Made by a program: the position numbers and the translations under genes
Source of the DNA: Gordionus sp. m RMFG-2023
Taxonomy: Eukaryota; Nematomorpha; Gordioida; Chordodea; Parachordodidae
Assembly: GCF_954871325.1 (NCBI RefSeq)
Contig: NC_088779.1
Coordinates: 11,348,846-11,412,845, forward strand
Length of the DNA: 64,000 nt
Direction of reading: 5' to 3'
The notes under the pieces: generated by a model
The model's input: only the letters and a program-made list of their open reading frames with translations
What the model was told of the DNA's origin: nothing
Databases searched by the model: none
Shown here: piece by piece, positions 48,801 to 55,769 of the stretch
Layout: each line of letters opens with the position of its first letter
Position numbering within the stretch: the first letter of the stretch is position 1

Positions 48801-51800
48801 AGGCAAATGAGTGAAAAATACAGGGAAAAGAACAAAAAGCTACACATGGTCTTTATCGATCTAGAAAAGGCATTCGATAGAATCCCAAGAAAACTTATCT
48901 GGCGCTACGCCACAAAAAGGTTCCCGAAAAATATATAAGAATAATACAGGATATGTATATGGGTCATACAACAATGGTCCGTAGCACAACAGGTACTTCA
49001 GCAGGCTTCACAATAGCCGAAGGAGTTCATCAAGGGTCGGCTCTCAGCCCACTTCGCTTCATTACAGTAATAGATGTATTAGCAGTCAATACCTCAAACA
49101 GTCCCGTGGAATATGATATTTGCAGATGATATTGTGATATTTGCCGAATCCAAGGATGAAATGAAAGAAAGATTAGTGAGTTGGATAAATATCCTAGAAA
49201 AACACGAACTAAAAGTAAATAGAGAAAAGACGGAGTATATGGTGTTAGGAGGAAGATGAAACAGAGAGTATTGATATAAATAAATGGCAGATATCAGCAA
49301 TTGAAAGCTGCAAATATTTGGGCTCCACTATACAAACAAACGGCACAATAGAAAAAGAGATAATGAGTAAAATTAATCAAGGGTGGTTAAAGTGGAGATC
49401 TTTATCTGGAGTGCTATTTGACAAAAGAATCCCACACAAATTAAAGGGAAAAATTTACAGTTCCATAGTACAACCAACTATTCTATATAGTTCGGAAACA
49501 TGGCCAACCAAAGTATCAGACGAGAGAAGTCTACAAACTATGGAGATGAGAATGCTGAGGATGATTGCTGGGGTAACAAGAAAGGATAAAGTGCACAGTA
49601 CAAGAATACTAAGTAGTTTAAAGGTAGTGCCCATTAAGACTAAGTTAATGGTAAACAGACTTAGGTGGTATGGGAACACAGTGAGAAGGCCTATGAACTA
49701 CATAGGAAATAAGGTTGAGAGTTTGGAAGTGATGGGCAAACGTAAAAGAGGAAGGCCAAAACTTTAATGGGGCCATAAAGTTAGAGCCAACATAAAGAAG
49801 TATAAATTAGATAAAAGAGATTGTATGAATAACAAAAAGTGGAGAGAGATGTTGAAGGAGCTTACCATCAGAAAAGGTGATAGCTAAAGATAAAAAAAAA
49901 AATAATAATTTTTTAATATTTTTTTTATACATGCCTAATTTTTGTAAAATGTACAGATGAAAAATTAAATTGCCATTTGTTTACATCTAGGGTCATGATT
50001 TTCCAAATTAACAAATATTAACATTACTTAAATAAAGCACTCCTGTAGAAAATAGATTTCATCTAGGGAAGCTTTCTTGGAGAAAAACTAGCACACCTTT
50101 ATTGTGACCTAATTGAACGTTTTCGAAAAAGCTAATTAGTTTGCGCTTTTATTGAAGTTTATAAATTGTTATCAATATGCACGATACCATTTGAAATGCA
50201 TTGTTTGTATTTTACATAACAAAGTGCAAACGCTTAATTCAATATTAGATACAAATTTTGAAAATATTGTTATTCAAATTAAAATTTAATAACCCCACAT
50301 TTCTTAAAAAAAATGTTTTAATTAAGTATTTTTTTTGAATAAGTATTTTTTTTGAATAAATATTTTTTTCAGTGCCAATAATTATATGGCAAATTGTTTT
50401 AGTGCAAATATTTTTTTTATTTAAATTGTTTATATATTTAATTCCCTTTGATTTCAATTTGTAAAAATTTTACAAAATAAAAAAATTATATTTAAAATGA
50501 TGAATTACCTAGGCATCCTGGACAAAATTTTAAAAGCTAGGCTAGGTGGGCCTTGCTGGTAAAAAAAATTTGGACAAGATAGTCAGATTCAGACTTAAAA
50601 TTAATTTTTTGGTCAATAACAGTTACAAAAACAGGTTCAATGCAGGACTCTAATATAGTAATTTTAGTGAAATCAAAATTTTAAATATTTTTCAAGCATG
50701 ATTGTTACACCAACTAATGGAACCTTTCAAAAATAATATTCATTTAGTTTATAATTAATTACACTTCTTAATTAATATAATATCGAAATATCAACTTTAT
50801 GTTTGTATATTATTATCTAATAATATTTAATAACTTAATTTCATATATTCCTAAAGATATATTTCAATAATAAACACTGATTTAATGTAATCATTAAAAA
50901 AATTAAACTATTTTGCAAAAATCGTATATTAAATATCTAGGAACTTTCTGTTTGAATATTTTTCCTATAATTATTATAATATAAAACATGCATGTAACCA
51001 ATGCCTTAATAACAAATTTGGCTGTTCTCATAAATATCAATATAAGCAATAAAAATCCCCCCCCCCACTCTTTCCTAAAAATGTATACAATGTAACACTA
51101 TAAAGAATGAAAAATTAGTAAAACTTAATAACTTTTAAAATAATTTAAAATTTTTAAAAAATATAAAAATATAAGTAAAAACCAAAAACAATTTTTTATA
51201 AAAATATAATATAGTCAAAGGCCTATAACTATAATAAGTGAACCTAAAGACCTCCAATAAAATTTATTGTAGAAACCCCCAAGTGTTTCCCTCCGCCTAT
51301 AAAAAATACTGGATACACCTATGTTATTAAAATAGCAGCCTAAATTTATCAAGATTTAGAAAATTTTGATACTCCTAAGTATCTGCAGGAAAATCATATA
51401 TTTTTTCTATAATATACTAAAACCTTATGATAATATGATACAGGGGAGGTTATTATTGTAGGAACAAATGATGTCACTCCATGTTTTAGCAACTTTTCAC
51501 CAACAAATTGAATATCTTTATTAGGGTCATGGTGATCTTGAAGTTGGGAAAAGTCAATTCCAAATGCACCTTGTAAATATTATTTTAAATATATTGATAT
51601 AATGGAATGTAAATGTTACCATTAATTTGGACGTCTATAAAACCAGGTGAAATAATGTTATTATTACAAAAATAGACCTCATCCGCAATCCTTTTTTCAT
51701 CAAAGAAAACAGGCTTTGGATCAATAATTTTACCTCTACGTACCCATATATCTTCTTTAAATATTTTGTGATCCCTTAATATGAAACAATCTGTAAACTG

Positions 51801-51812
51801 TGTCAAAATATC
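27564..51812 (-). CDS. AMDHD2: N-acetylglucosamine-6-phosphate deacetylase gene (AMDHD2), 9 coding exons placed
   Basis: The enzyme hydrolyses GlcNAc-6-phosphate to glucosamine-6-phosphate and acetate in the cytosol, feeding or restraining the hexosamine pathway. Exons on the minus strand, in gene order: 51812-51620, 51569-51424, 44861-44804, 43377-43189, 41876-41763, 40569-40481, 40390-40261, 36526-36310 and 27817-27564. All internal boundaries are GT-AG and phases agree except between the last two, where a short exon (length 3n+2, expected to encode the SIAPMD region) is missing from my model. Family motifs are present in order: [30 protein letters not shown] (metal Glu), LGHS (His), THLFNAM (His), [17 protein letters not shown] (catalytic Asp), [12 protein letters not shown]. 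Two loops are longer than in the human protein. No ATG is visible near LTQFTDC, so the start lies in an upstream exon. No stop or frameshift was found in any exon. Confidence 0.9.
28450..29921 (-). pseudogene. Decayed transposase-like protein, middle and C-terminal parts
   Basis: Reading the minus strand with stops and frameshifts gives a consistent order: [20 protein letters not shown] (29727-29921); [14 protein letters not shown] near 29600; [16 protein letters not shown] near 29490; IQDAVQ, stop, [12 protein letters not shown] near 29310; [19 protein letters not shown] near 29215; [15 protein letters not shown] near 29110; DFGVANGT near 29045; and a C-terminal part in the left arm. From memory this pattern (F-W/H-W-N-N-Q-x-T-I-H-P, then S-D-G-x-A-x-Q-Y-x-N, then H-G-K-x-x-C-D-G) belongs to uncharacterised transposon-like proteins of cnidarians and insects. 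The spaced acidic residues suggest an RNase-H-type transposase fold; that is inference. Confidence 0.65.
29940..30405 (+). pseudogene. C-terminal part of the same transposase-like protein, inverted copy
   Basis: The open part (30085-30405) encodes [36 protein letters not shown] and [17 protein letters not shown]. The Y-D-D-x-W-W and T-G-x-x-Y-x-L motifs are those I associate with the C-terminus of the family seen at 28450-29921. It is the better-preserved partner of the degraded minus-strand copy in the left arm, so the arms are an inverted duplication of the 3' end of the gene. Confidence 0.65.
31100..32464 (-). pseudogene. Second fragment of the transposase-like family
   Basis: On the minus strand 32034-31831 encodes [20 protein letters not shown] and then [28 protein letters not shown]. 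Further down (about 31725-31620) a shifted frame reads [10 protein letters not shown], stop, [18 protein letters not shown], with a stop where the family has Cys. This covers the same region as the middle of the 28450-29921 copy but is clearly diverged from it, so it represents an independent, also dead, insertion. Confidence 0.65.
32465..34745. mobile_element. Inverted-repeat element with internal minisatellite
   Basis: The left arm (about 32465-32810) and right arm (about 34495-34745) are inverted copies: ACTGGTGATTTGCAT near 32561 against ATGCAAATCACCAGTTA near 34678, and TATTAAAGGAGTGAATTTTT near 32733 against its complement near 34545-34570. The right arm is shorter through indels. The interior contains a tandem repeat (33330-33750). 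Minus-strand frame 32491-32691 ([19 protein letters not shown]) lies in the left arm and plus-strand frame 32858-33073 in the interior; I do not recognise either. Confidence 0.6.
33330..33750. repeat. Minisatellite of GCGAATGCATTATA-like units
   Basis: About 28 imperfect 14-15-bp units of the form GCGAATGCATTATC/A follow one another. Variants include GCGAATATAATAC, GCTAATGTATTACC and GCGAAAGTATTATC. The unit contains the palindromes ATGCAT and often TCGCGA, so single strands can form many short hairpins. CpG within GCGA is unusually frequent for this AT-rich region. Confidence 0.85.
34746..36309. other. AMDHD2 intron, no feature recognised
   Basis: Ordinary AT-rich intron sequence. It was searched on the minus strand for the missing AMDHD2 exon (expected to encode I-A-P-M-D) without success. 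The repeated wording GGTCCGGTATTGG near 36155 may be a small dispersed repeat. Confidence 0.4.
36310..36526 (-). CDS. AMDHD2: AMDHD2 exon with catalytic Asp (VIITDAI)
   Basis: The acceptor is TAAAAAG and the donor GGAGG|GTTTAA. The exon starts [20 protein letters not shown], where the Asp of TDAI is the family general acid/base, and ends with QQQTLAGG. Between these lies a Lys/Asp/Ser-rich linker about 20 residues longer than in the human enzyme. It leaves phase 2, while the last exon requires phase 1, which proves that at least one exon is missing from this reconstruction. Confidence 0.92.
37340..39250 (+). pseudogene. LINE relic with endonuclease and reverse transcriptase fragments
   Basis: At 37384-37677 the frame reads [14 protein letters not shown], a form of the endonuclease motif with I-Q-E, and at 37692-37889 it contains [13 protein letters not shown], the G-D-x-N motif of AP-type endonucleases. 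Further on, broken frames give a reverse transcriptase: [20 protein letters not shown] near 38760, then [18 protein letters not shown] at about 39100-39155 with the catalytic Asp. The later YADD motif is not seen, so the 3' part is truncated. It differs clearly from the RTE copy at 46741-49903 and may belong to another clade. Inactive; inside an AMDHD2 intron. Confidence 0.75.
39500..39640. repeat. Palindromic ATTTGACCGGTCAAAT sites
   Basis: ATTTGACCGATCAAAT (about 39548) and ATTTGACCGGTCAAAT (about 39587) are two near-identical 16-bp palindromes about 39 bp apart, with GAATTGACCGAAACG between. They look like subterminal repeats of a transposable element whose boundaries I could not define. 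Confidence 0.4.
40064..40105. repeat. hAT-like right terminus, solo
   Basis: A CCCCCTCC run followed by GATTCCTGGCCACGCGCCTG matches the right ends of the hAT-like elements (compare 16384-16405). No left end could be paired, so it is probably the remnant of a truncated copy. Confidence 0.45.
40261..40390 (-). CDS. AMDHD2: AMDHD2 exon with FHHRDPG...DGIHTNP
   Basis: The acceptor is TATAG and the donor CAAG|GTTCAT. It encodes [16 protein letters not shown], then [20 protein letters not shown], containing the substrate-binding D-G-x-H region of the family. Only 90 bp of intron separates it from the preceding exon, in contrast to the multi-kilobase introns on the other sides. Confidence 0.95.
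40481..40569 (-). CDS. AMDHD2: AMDHD2 exon with GHS and THLFNAM metal ligands
   Basis: The acceptor is TTTTTTTAG and the donor CTTCCG|GTAATA. It encodes [20 protein letters not shown] followed by [10 protein letters not shown]. The His residues of GHS and THLFNAM are the family metal-site ligands. 89 bp, phases 1 in and 0 out. Confidence 0.95.
40733..41501. mobile_element. Foldback element, near-complete palindrome
   Basis: The ends CGGTCGTCCCCTTTTAAAAT and TTCTAAAAGGGATCGG are inverted. Pairing continues inward: CTGGTTTCCGAGATATATA near 40828 against CTATCTCGGAAACCAG near 41394, then CAATAAGGGGAGTTGG at 41021 against CCAACTCCCCTTATTG at 41222. Almost the whole 769 bp can fold on itself around 41125. 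Minus-strand frame 41039-41287 is only a shadow of the arms. No target duplication is evident. It lies between two AMDHD2 exons. Confidence 0.75.
41763..41876 (-). CDS. AMDHD2: AMDHD2 exon with LIITLAPE...IRVSL
   Basis: The acceptor is AACCAAAG and the donor TCCTTAG|GTTAAT. It encodes [20 protein letters not shown], then [16 protein letters not shown], matching the human segment VRIVTLAPE to GICVSL. The terminal G starts the Gly codon of the LGHS motif completed in the next exon. Confidence 0.92.
42615..42819. mobile_element. MITE of the TAGTGTTGTTAAA family, copy 3, 9-bp duplication
   Basis: The element starts TAGTGTTGTTAAAAAGC and ends GCTTTTAACACT, with internal inverted segments (TTTTAAAAATGGTCTGATTA against TAATCGGACCTTTTCTAAAA, imperfect). 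An exact 9-bp direct repeat ATATACCAT flanks it (42606-42614 and 42820-42828). A 9-bp duplication points to mobilisation by a MULE-type transposase. Non-coding; in an AMDHD2 intron. Confidence 0.8.
43189..43377 (-). CDS. AMDHD2: AMDHD2 exon with HLEGPF metal-binding motif
   Basis: The acceptor is TATAAAG and the donor TCAG|GTTATT. It encodes [20 protein letters not shown], in which the Glu of HLEGPF is the family metal ligand, followed by a Pro/Ser/Leu-rich stretch ([14 protein letters not shown]) that has no counterpart in the human protein and probably forms a surface loop. It ends EVYGS. Confidence 0.92.
43605..43740. repeat. About three imperfect 50-bp tandem units
   Basis: The unit is roughly CAGTAAATAAATTTTTCCCC followed by CATTNTTTTGATTAA. 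Starts lie near 43612, 43651 and 43689. It is AT-rich intron sequence of AMDHD2. Confidence 0.5.
44425..44700. repeat. About 2.5 imperfect tandem units of 110 bp
   Basis: Units start with ACCAACTTACGAGATT, ACCAACTCACAGTACTA and ACCAACCCACAGGGCC, each followed by CTACTCCAAC, CACTTATCCCC and a GACGATTATACAA block. The purine/pyrimidine composition (CTAGAA, CCAACTAC) stands out from surrounding AT-rich intron. No reading frame is kept through the units. Confidence 0.65.
44804..44861 (-). CDS. AMDHD2: AMDHD2 58-bp exon, ILPKIKK...NVLG
   Basis: This tiny exon is found between a TTTTATTAAAG acceptor and a G|GTGAGT donor. It encodes [20 protein letters not shown], aligned with the human segment ending in GAGVLG just before GLHLEGPF. 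Phase 0 in, phase 1 out. It is 6.5 kb from the preceding exon because of the RTE LINE and other repeats in that intron. Confidence 0.88.
45518..45560 (+). repeat. tRNA-like fragment, probable SINE remnant
   Basis: AACTGAGTGGTCAGAGCAAC followed by GGGCTCAACTTCACCC resembles the D arm and anticodon arm of a Leu/Ser-type tRNA, with an A-box-like TGAGTGGTCAGAG. No B box follows, so this is a truncated tRNA-derived sequence, not a tRNA gene. Confidence 0.4.
45561..46724. other. AMDHD2 intron, no feature recognised
   Basis: The stretch has longer stop-poor runs than typical AT-rich DNA and may be an old element, but no protein family could be read. A small tandem TCTTAAAAATAAATTTTATAG lies at about 46678-46715, next to the LINE insertion site. 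Confidence 0.35.
46725..46740. repeat. Target-site duplication of the LINE, left copy
   Basis: AATAATTTTTTAATAT, identical to 49904-49919. It directly precedes the tRNA-like head. Confidence 0.9.
46741..46815 (+). repeat. tRNA-like head of the LINE (pol III A and B boxes)
   Basis: TGGCCTAATGGGTTAGA (from 46749) has the form of an A box and D arm, and GGTTCAATCC (46802-46811) is a good B box. The spacing is about 53 bases, as in long-variable-arm tRNAs. The head starts exactly at the edge of the target duplication, so it is part of the inserted unit. It could supply an internal RNA polymerase III promoter; that is inference. Confidence 0.75.
46958..47767 (+). pseudogene. LINE endonuclease domain (APE-type), ends at a premature stop
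   Basis: After a basic N-terminal segment of about 40 residues the frame reads [14 protein letters not shown] (residue about 45), [12 protein letters not shown] (about 67), [31 protein letters not shown] and [11 protein letters not shown]: the full motif series of an apurinic/apyrimidinic-type endonuclease with the catalytic Glu of QETKW and the Asp/Asn of GDLN. TAA at 47765-47767 falls where relatives continue, and the same frame goes on at 47783, so one point change separates the two parts. Confidence 0.88.
47783..49770 (+). pseudogene. LINE reverse transcriptase domain, frameshifted
   Basis: The first part (47783-48784) contains [49 protein letters not shown] and YRGIKLMSH, the RT fingers. 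Reading then shifts: [16 protein letters not shown] and [16 protein letters not shown] (first catalytic Asp, about 48850), then in another frame [10 protein letters not shown], then [15 protein letters not shown] (about 49119, catalytic Asp pair). 49318-49767 holds the thumb/connection region ([38 protein letters not shown]). Frameshifts and stops make it non-functional although sequence identity to a working element is probably still high. Confidence 0.88.
49904..49919. repeat. Target-site duplication of the LINE, right copy
   Basis: AATAATTTTTTAATAT, identical to 46725-46740, directly after the A-rich tail. Confidence 0.9.
49920..51423. other. AMDHD2 intron, no gene; small repeats
   Basis: AT-rich. 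It has a short tandem of GAATAAGTATTTTTTTT at about 50318-50372, a GC-rich patch GCTAGGCTAGGTGGGCC near 50535 and a poly-C run at 51058-51066 that may be an isolated transposon end. Confidence 0.4.
51424..51569 (-). CDS. AMDHD2: AMDHD2 exon with GAFGIDFSQ...SPVSYYHK
   Basis: It begins after ACAAG and completes the split Gly codon of the preceding exon. It encodes [16 protein letters not shown] and [17 protein letters not shown], a stretch highly conserved in the family. It ends CATAAG|GTTTTAG. At 146 bp its phases are 1 in and 0 out, consistent with both neighbours. Confidence 0.93.
51620..51812 (-). CDS. AMDHD2: AMDHD2 exon with QFTDC...VQING
   Basis: It encodes [16 protein letters not shown] and, near its end, [12 protein letters not shown], matching the start of animal AMDHD2 proteins. 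The donor is AATG|GTAAC at 51620. The 5' boundary is uncertain: CAG ending at 51813 is a possible acceptor and the frame stays open upstream without an ATG, so a short start exon probably lies at higher coordinates. Confidence 0.9.
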
Positions 51813-52367
51813 CTGTTTTTGATCCAGTTTGTTTAAAATTAAAGATTTTGCGATTAGACTGACTTAAATTAAACCTATCTCATTAGGGTTAGTTTTTTAA
51901 ATTCGTTCATTCATTATCATCACTCCAATAATTGGATAATTTATACTTTATAGGGCAAGTTTAAAACTATTAAATATAGTATTATATTGTTATTTGTTAC
52001 TATGGAGAGAGGGGAGAGGGGCACAGGGCTCGATTCCTATGAAAAATTTAAAGCGCCCCCTTAAAATTTTAGAGTTCATTGTTTATACAACTAAAAAAGG
52101 AATTTTAGATAATGTTATCATATTATTTGAAAGAAATTAATAGATGCCCTATAAAATTCGATTATGACAAACTTTATAGATAAAAGTGTCTAAAAAATAT
52201 ATAATTATTTTGAAATATATTATTTATCAAATCTTCGAGGATTTTTTATACTTCAGGTTCATTTGTTGTATTTAAAATACTTTTTTCTCTTATGAATTTA
52301 AGTCTATTTAATGTTTTAACAAAATTATCCATTAGTTACTTTAGGATTCAACTTTTGTTATCTTAAT
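51813..52367. other. Sequence upstream of the first located AMDHD2 exon
   Basis: It should contain or lead to the AMDHD2 start exon and promoter. The minus-strand frame remains open to about 51870 but without ATG. No promoter motif can be singled out in DNA this AT-rich. Confidence 0.35.
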
Positions 52368-52947
52368 ACCGGAATCATAGGCGTAGCCAGGATTTTCATA
52401 AGGGGGGGGGGGGGGATTAAAAAATTAATAGTCATAAAATATTTTTACAAATTTTAATAAAAAAAATAAGCCTGGAACAAATATGAAATATATTTTTATT
52501 AGTTTATATAAAATAAAAATATAATAAATTACTTGTATTGTATATACCTTAATATAAAAGCATGGTAATAATTTATTCCAAACAATTATAAGAAATTTAT
52601 TTATAAAAAGTAAGTAGACATATAGTTGATTTTACTCTATTATATAGAATTAGTTATAAAATACAGGTAAAATTCCACTTTTACAGACATATTACAGTTA
52701 ATAATTTAACAAATTTTACTAATCAATGCTCTTGATATTAAATATAGCAACAATTTGCATTCAATTATTTAACGCCATCTATTTATTTTAAGTAAAAATG
52801 ATATTTAAATTTAATCTTCATATTATTCATCCCACAATGTCTTTAAAAGATATTTTCTGATGTCCTTATCAATATTTTATAGTTTTCTGTAAAATATATA
52901 ATCGCTATATTGGTGAAAATTACTTGATTGTCATTTGATAATTAGAT

Positions 52948-53509
52948 CAGCGTCTACATGAGCGGGAGGGGTAGGAACAGTTTGCATCCTATTTATTTGA
53001 AGGGGGTAGGCTCTTTAATGGGGGTAAGGGGTAGGCTGCTTTAATGGTGGTAAGATTTATTTTTTGGTTATATATTAAATTTTGAAAGGACAAAATTTAT
53101 TGATGTAAAAATTAATACTTTTATAATAGAATTATTATAATGCAATTCATACCAAATCTATATATTGCAAACAATCACACACATTGTTTTCCAAATAAAA
53201 CTTTCTGCTATCATTTCAGCAAGCTCATAATGCCATAATAATTAATTCATTGTAAATAATGGAGGTTTTAATTGAATTTATTATCTAAAAAATAAATTCT
53301 TTACATTTCAAAATATCGATAGTTGGTAGTAGAGAAAGATTAATTTAAGTTATCCTTTATAAATTCTGTGAAAAGAGTATCAATATATTTAAAAGGTAAA
53401 AATAATAATAGGGAGACACCGTCGCCGAGGCGGGGATTTTTTTTAGGGGGGTAGGCAAAGGTTTTTGAAGGGGGTTTGCATCCAGTGAAAATCCTGTCAT
53501 GTAGACGCT
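52948..53509. mobile_element. CAGCGTCTACATGA TIR element, nested
   Basis: CAGCGTCTACATGA at the left end is matched exactly by TCATGTAGACGCTG at the right. The flanks are the 7-bp direct repeat ATTAGAT (52941-52947 and 53510-53516). The subterminal motif CAGTTTGCATCC/GGTTTGCATCCAGTG is present on both sides, in the same orientation. The interior has GGGGGTAGGC blocks at both sides and a CGTCGCCGAGGCG palindrome near 53425. It is 562 bp, non-coding, inserted in the hAT-like element 52376-54477. A relative is at 54848-55769. Confidence 0.85.
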
Positions 53510-54179
53510 GATTAGATATACTGTAAATCTACGACATATAATATTCCACTGTTTGTATTGTGCTTTAATATATTTTTAATTTATGACTTAATTTTATCAA
53601 TAGTTTTATAATTATATTTTACTTTTATTAAGATAAATAAATTAAAATTACTCACTTTATAAAAAATTATATTTGATATATTATATTATTTAATAATTTT
53701 CTGGATCTATTATTAATAATTATAATACATTTCACTTCTGTCTTAAGACTTATTTTTGGCTTATATTACATTATTAAAAAACATTTTTAGTTCATTTTAC
53801 ATATTTATAAATTTATTTTCCCAAAAATCTATAAATTATGATGAATAGTTTTATAAAATAATATCAACTTTTACATTCTTTCTTTTAAATTATTATTTAA
53901 GATATATGCATACATATTTGAGGGTCAGGGAGTGGGGGGAGGACTAAGGGGTGTTGTAATATTTTAAATTATTATTTATAATTGTATTAAAATGATAATA
54001 TTATTTATTATAATATATATATTATGAACCTGTTGTTAGCCATGTATTTTGTTGATTTTTGTGAAAAGGAATACAGTGGCAACAAAGGAAAAGGATTTTT
54101 AATTAATTTGTTTTTGTTTTAAAAAAGAAGAAAATTTTACGATTGGTAAATTATTGAAGATACGAAGAAAATATTGAAT

Positions 54180-54390
54180 TAATAAAGAAACCAAGAAATT
54201 ATATAATTAATAGAGATTCTTAAATTATAGAATAGACCAAGAAAATATTTAATTAATAAAGAATAGACCAAAAAAATATTTAGTTAATCAAGGTAAAGAT
54301 ACTTCCATATTAATTTACTTTCATTATAATTTACTTTCATTTTAATTTATTTTCATTTTAATTTATTTTCATTTAATATACTTTCATTTT
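54180..54390. repeat. Two AT-rich tandem arrays
   Basis: A unit of about 32 bp (GACCAAGAAAATATTTAATT, then AATAAAGAATA) occurs about three times at 54180-54295. A 16-bp unit TTTCATTTTAATTTAT occurs about five times at 54309-54390. Both lie inside the hAT-like element. Confidence 0.6.
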
Positions 54391-54847
54391 GGGGGATATT
54401 TTTTTATTAGCTAAAAATGATATTTACAAAGTGATAAATTTCTGAAGGGGGGAATTCCCCCCCCGGCTACGCCTATGACCGGAATTCTTTTTATAAATTA
54501 TATTATTTAATTGATTCACGTTCTCGGATTCAAATTATATTGTTACCTTTTTATAATTTTTACTATTATTTATTCAAATATATTGTATATAGATTATACT
54601 TGGTTATATTATTTTATATTTTGGATTATTATTTTTTGTTCAAAAATAAATTTTTATTCTGATTATTGTTTAAAGATCTGTAAAAGTAAAATGCATTGCA
54701 AGGAGGGCATGCTGTCAGCAACAATTAATAGATTAAATCTTAGAACCAGCTCTATAATCGAAACAAACAGGTTATAAAACAATCGTGTAATAATAATCAA
54801 GATTTCAAAATATTTTAATATTTTGGAGGTATAAATTCTATTTTTGG

Positions 54848-55769
54848 CCAACGTCTACATGACGGTTAATAATAGTCACTACCAAGTCAACGTATATCAA
54901 TTTTCTATACCGACCAAAATTTGGTCGAGTCCGGCCTCCTATATATCATCTCCACAAGGACGGAACCATGAAGTTAGATTAAGAAAAAACATGATCTGCT
55001 GGGATTCGAACCATCAGATTGTTAAGCGACGCTCCTGCTGACTAGGCCACAGAGGCTTTCCAAGAATCACGATTTTTCAAATATATATTATATATAAATT
55101 TGGCAGTGCCTCTCTAAATGTAAAATAAACAAAATACAAATTTGATAGGTAATACCTTAAGGTAGTGACTATCATTAACCATATATGAACGGGATAGTAG
55201 AAACAGTTTGCATCTATTTTTTGAGGAGGTTAGGGGGTAGGCGCCTTTCGGGGTTGGGGGGGGAGAGATAAAATTATTGGGGGTGTATATTAAATTTTTA
55301 AATAAAATAGGGCAATATATATTGCTGTATATATTAATATTTTTATTATAGACTTAATATAATACAATGATATTGGTGATAATCAACCAAATCTATATAT
55401 TGCAATAATCATAGACATTATTTCCCAAATGAAACTTTCTGCTGCATTTAAAAGGGTTAGCCATTCTCAGCAAACTCATATTCATACCAAACAATATATT
55501 ATAATAATGCATTCACTGTAAATGAGGAGACTTTTAATTGAATTTGAATTCATCCTAAAAAATAACTCTTTTATATATTATATTTTGATAGTTGGTAGTT
55601 GAGCTTAAATAATTTAAGCAATTATTTTTTAATTTATGAAGGGATACAATTATAATTCAAAAATAATGTAAAAACATCGTCGCCGAAGACGTTGAAATTT
55701 TTTAGGAGGGTAGGCATTCGTTTTTGAGGGTGGTTTGCATCCAGTGAAATTCCCGTCATATTGACATTG
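54848..55769. mobile_element. Second TIR element of the CAACGTCTACATGACGG family, carrying a SINE
   Basis: The left end CCAACGTCTACATGACGG and right end CCCGTCATATTGACATTG are inverted relatives of the ends of the element 52948-53509. The 7-bp direct repeat TTTTTGG flanks it (54841-54847 and 55770-55776). From about 55195 to the right end it is similar to the 562-bp element (ACAGTTTGCATC; GGTTTGCATCCAGTGAAA; CATCGTCGCCGAAGACG). Between lies a tRNA-derived SINE, flanked by inverted blocks GGTTAATAATAGTCACTACC (54864) and GGTAGTGACTATCATTAACC (about 55163). Confidence 0.75.
54975..55075 (-). repeat. tRNA-derived SINE head
   Basis: On the minus strand, CTCTGTGGCCTAGTCAGCAG has the A-box and D-arm form (TGGCCTAGTCAGCAGG), and GATGGTTCGAATCCCAGCAG has a perfect B box (GGTTCGAATCC, 55002-55012). 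Spacing is about 36 bases, as in a normal tRNA. The acceptor stem is poorly paired and the sequence continues without CCA or a pol III terminator, so it is a SINE head, not a tRNA gene. The body would run towards 54880. Confidence 0.7.

Larger units (their letters stand above)
46741..49903 (+). mobile_element. RTE-type LINE with tRNA-like 5' head, recently inserted
   Basis: A perfect 16-bp duplication encloses 3163 bp. In order: a tRNA-like head (46741-46815), a leader with GC-rich GGTCACAGGCCTGG, an endonuclease-reverse transcriptase frame starting at ATG 46958, and a short A-rich tail (about 49891-49903). The coding part is collinear with RTE proteins but broken by an in-frame TAA at 47765 (GEDIAA, stop, HKLLVMDL), frameshifts near 48735, 48900 and 49110, and late stops. 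Endonuclease motifs IQETKWKG and GGDLNAHV and reverse transcriptase motifs FIDLEKAFD and FADDI are visible. It sits in the AMDHD2 intron between exons 51569-51424 and 44861-44804, in the opposite orientation to the gene. Confidence 0.9.
52376..54477. mobile_element. hAT-like element with exact 8-bp duplication
   Basis: The ends are CATAGGCGTAGCC and its exact inverse GGCTACGCCTATG. They are followed inward by a poly-G run (52401-52415) and preceded by a poly-C run (54457-54464). The flanks are identical: ACCGGAAT at 52368-52375 and 54478-54485. The 2102-bp interior is non-coding and very AT-rich, and contains another TIR element (52948-53509) and simple tandem repeats (54180-54390). Ends resemble those at 15216-16405, so both belong to one family moved by a transposase encoded elsewhere. 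Confidence 0.88.

Noticed and set aside
54991-55066. Possible functional tRNA gene on the minus strand
   Set aside because: A and B boxes are good, but the acceptor stem does not pair, and there is no pol III terminator. It is inside a mobile element, so a SINE head is more likely.
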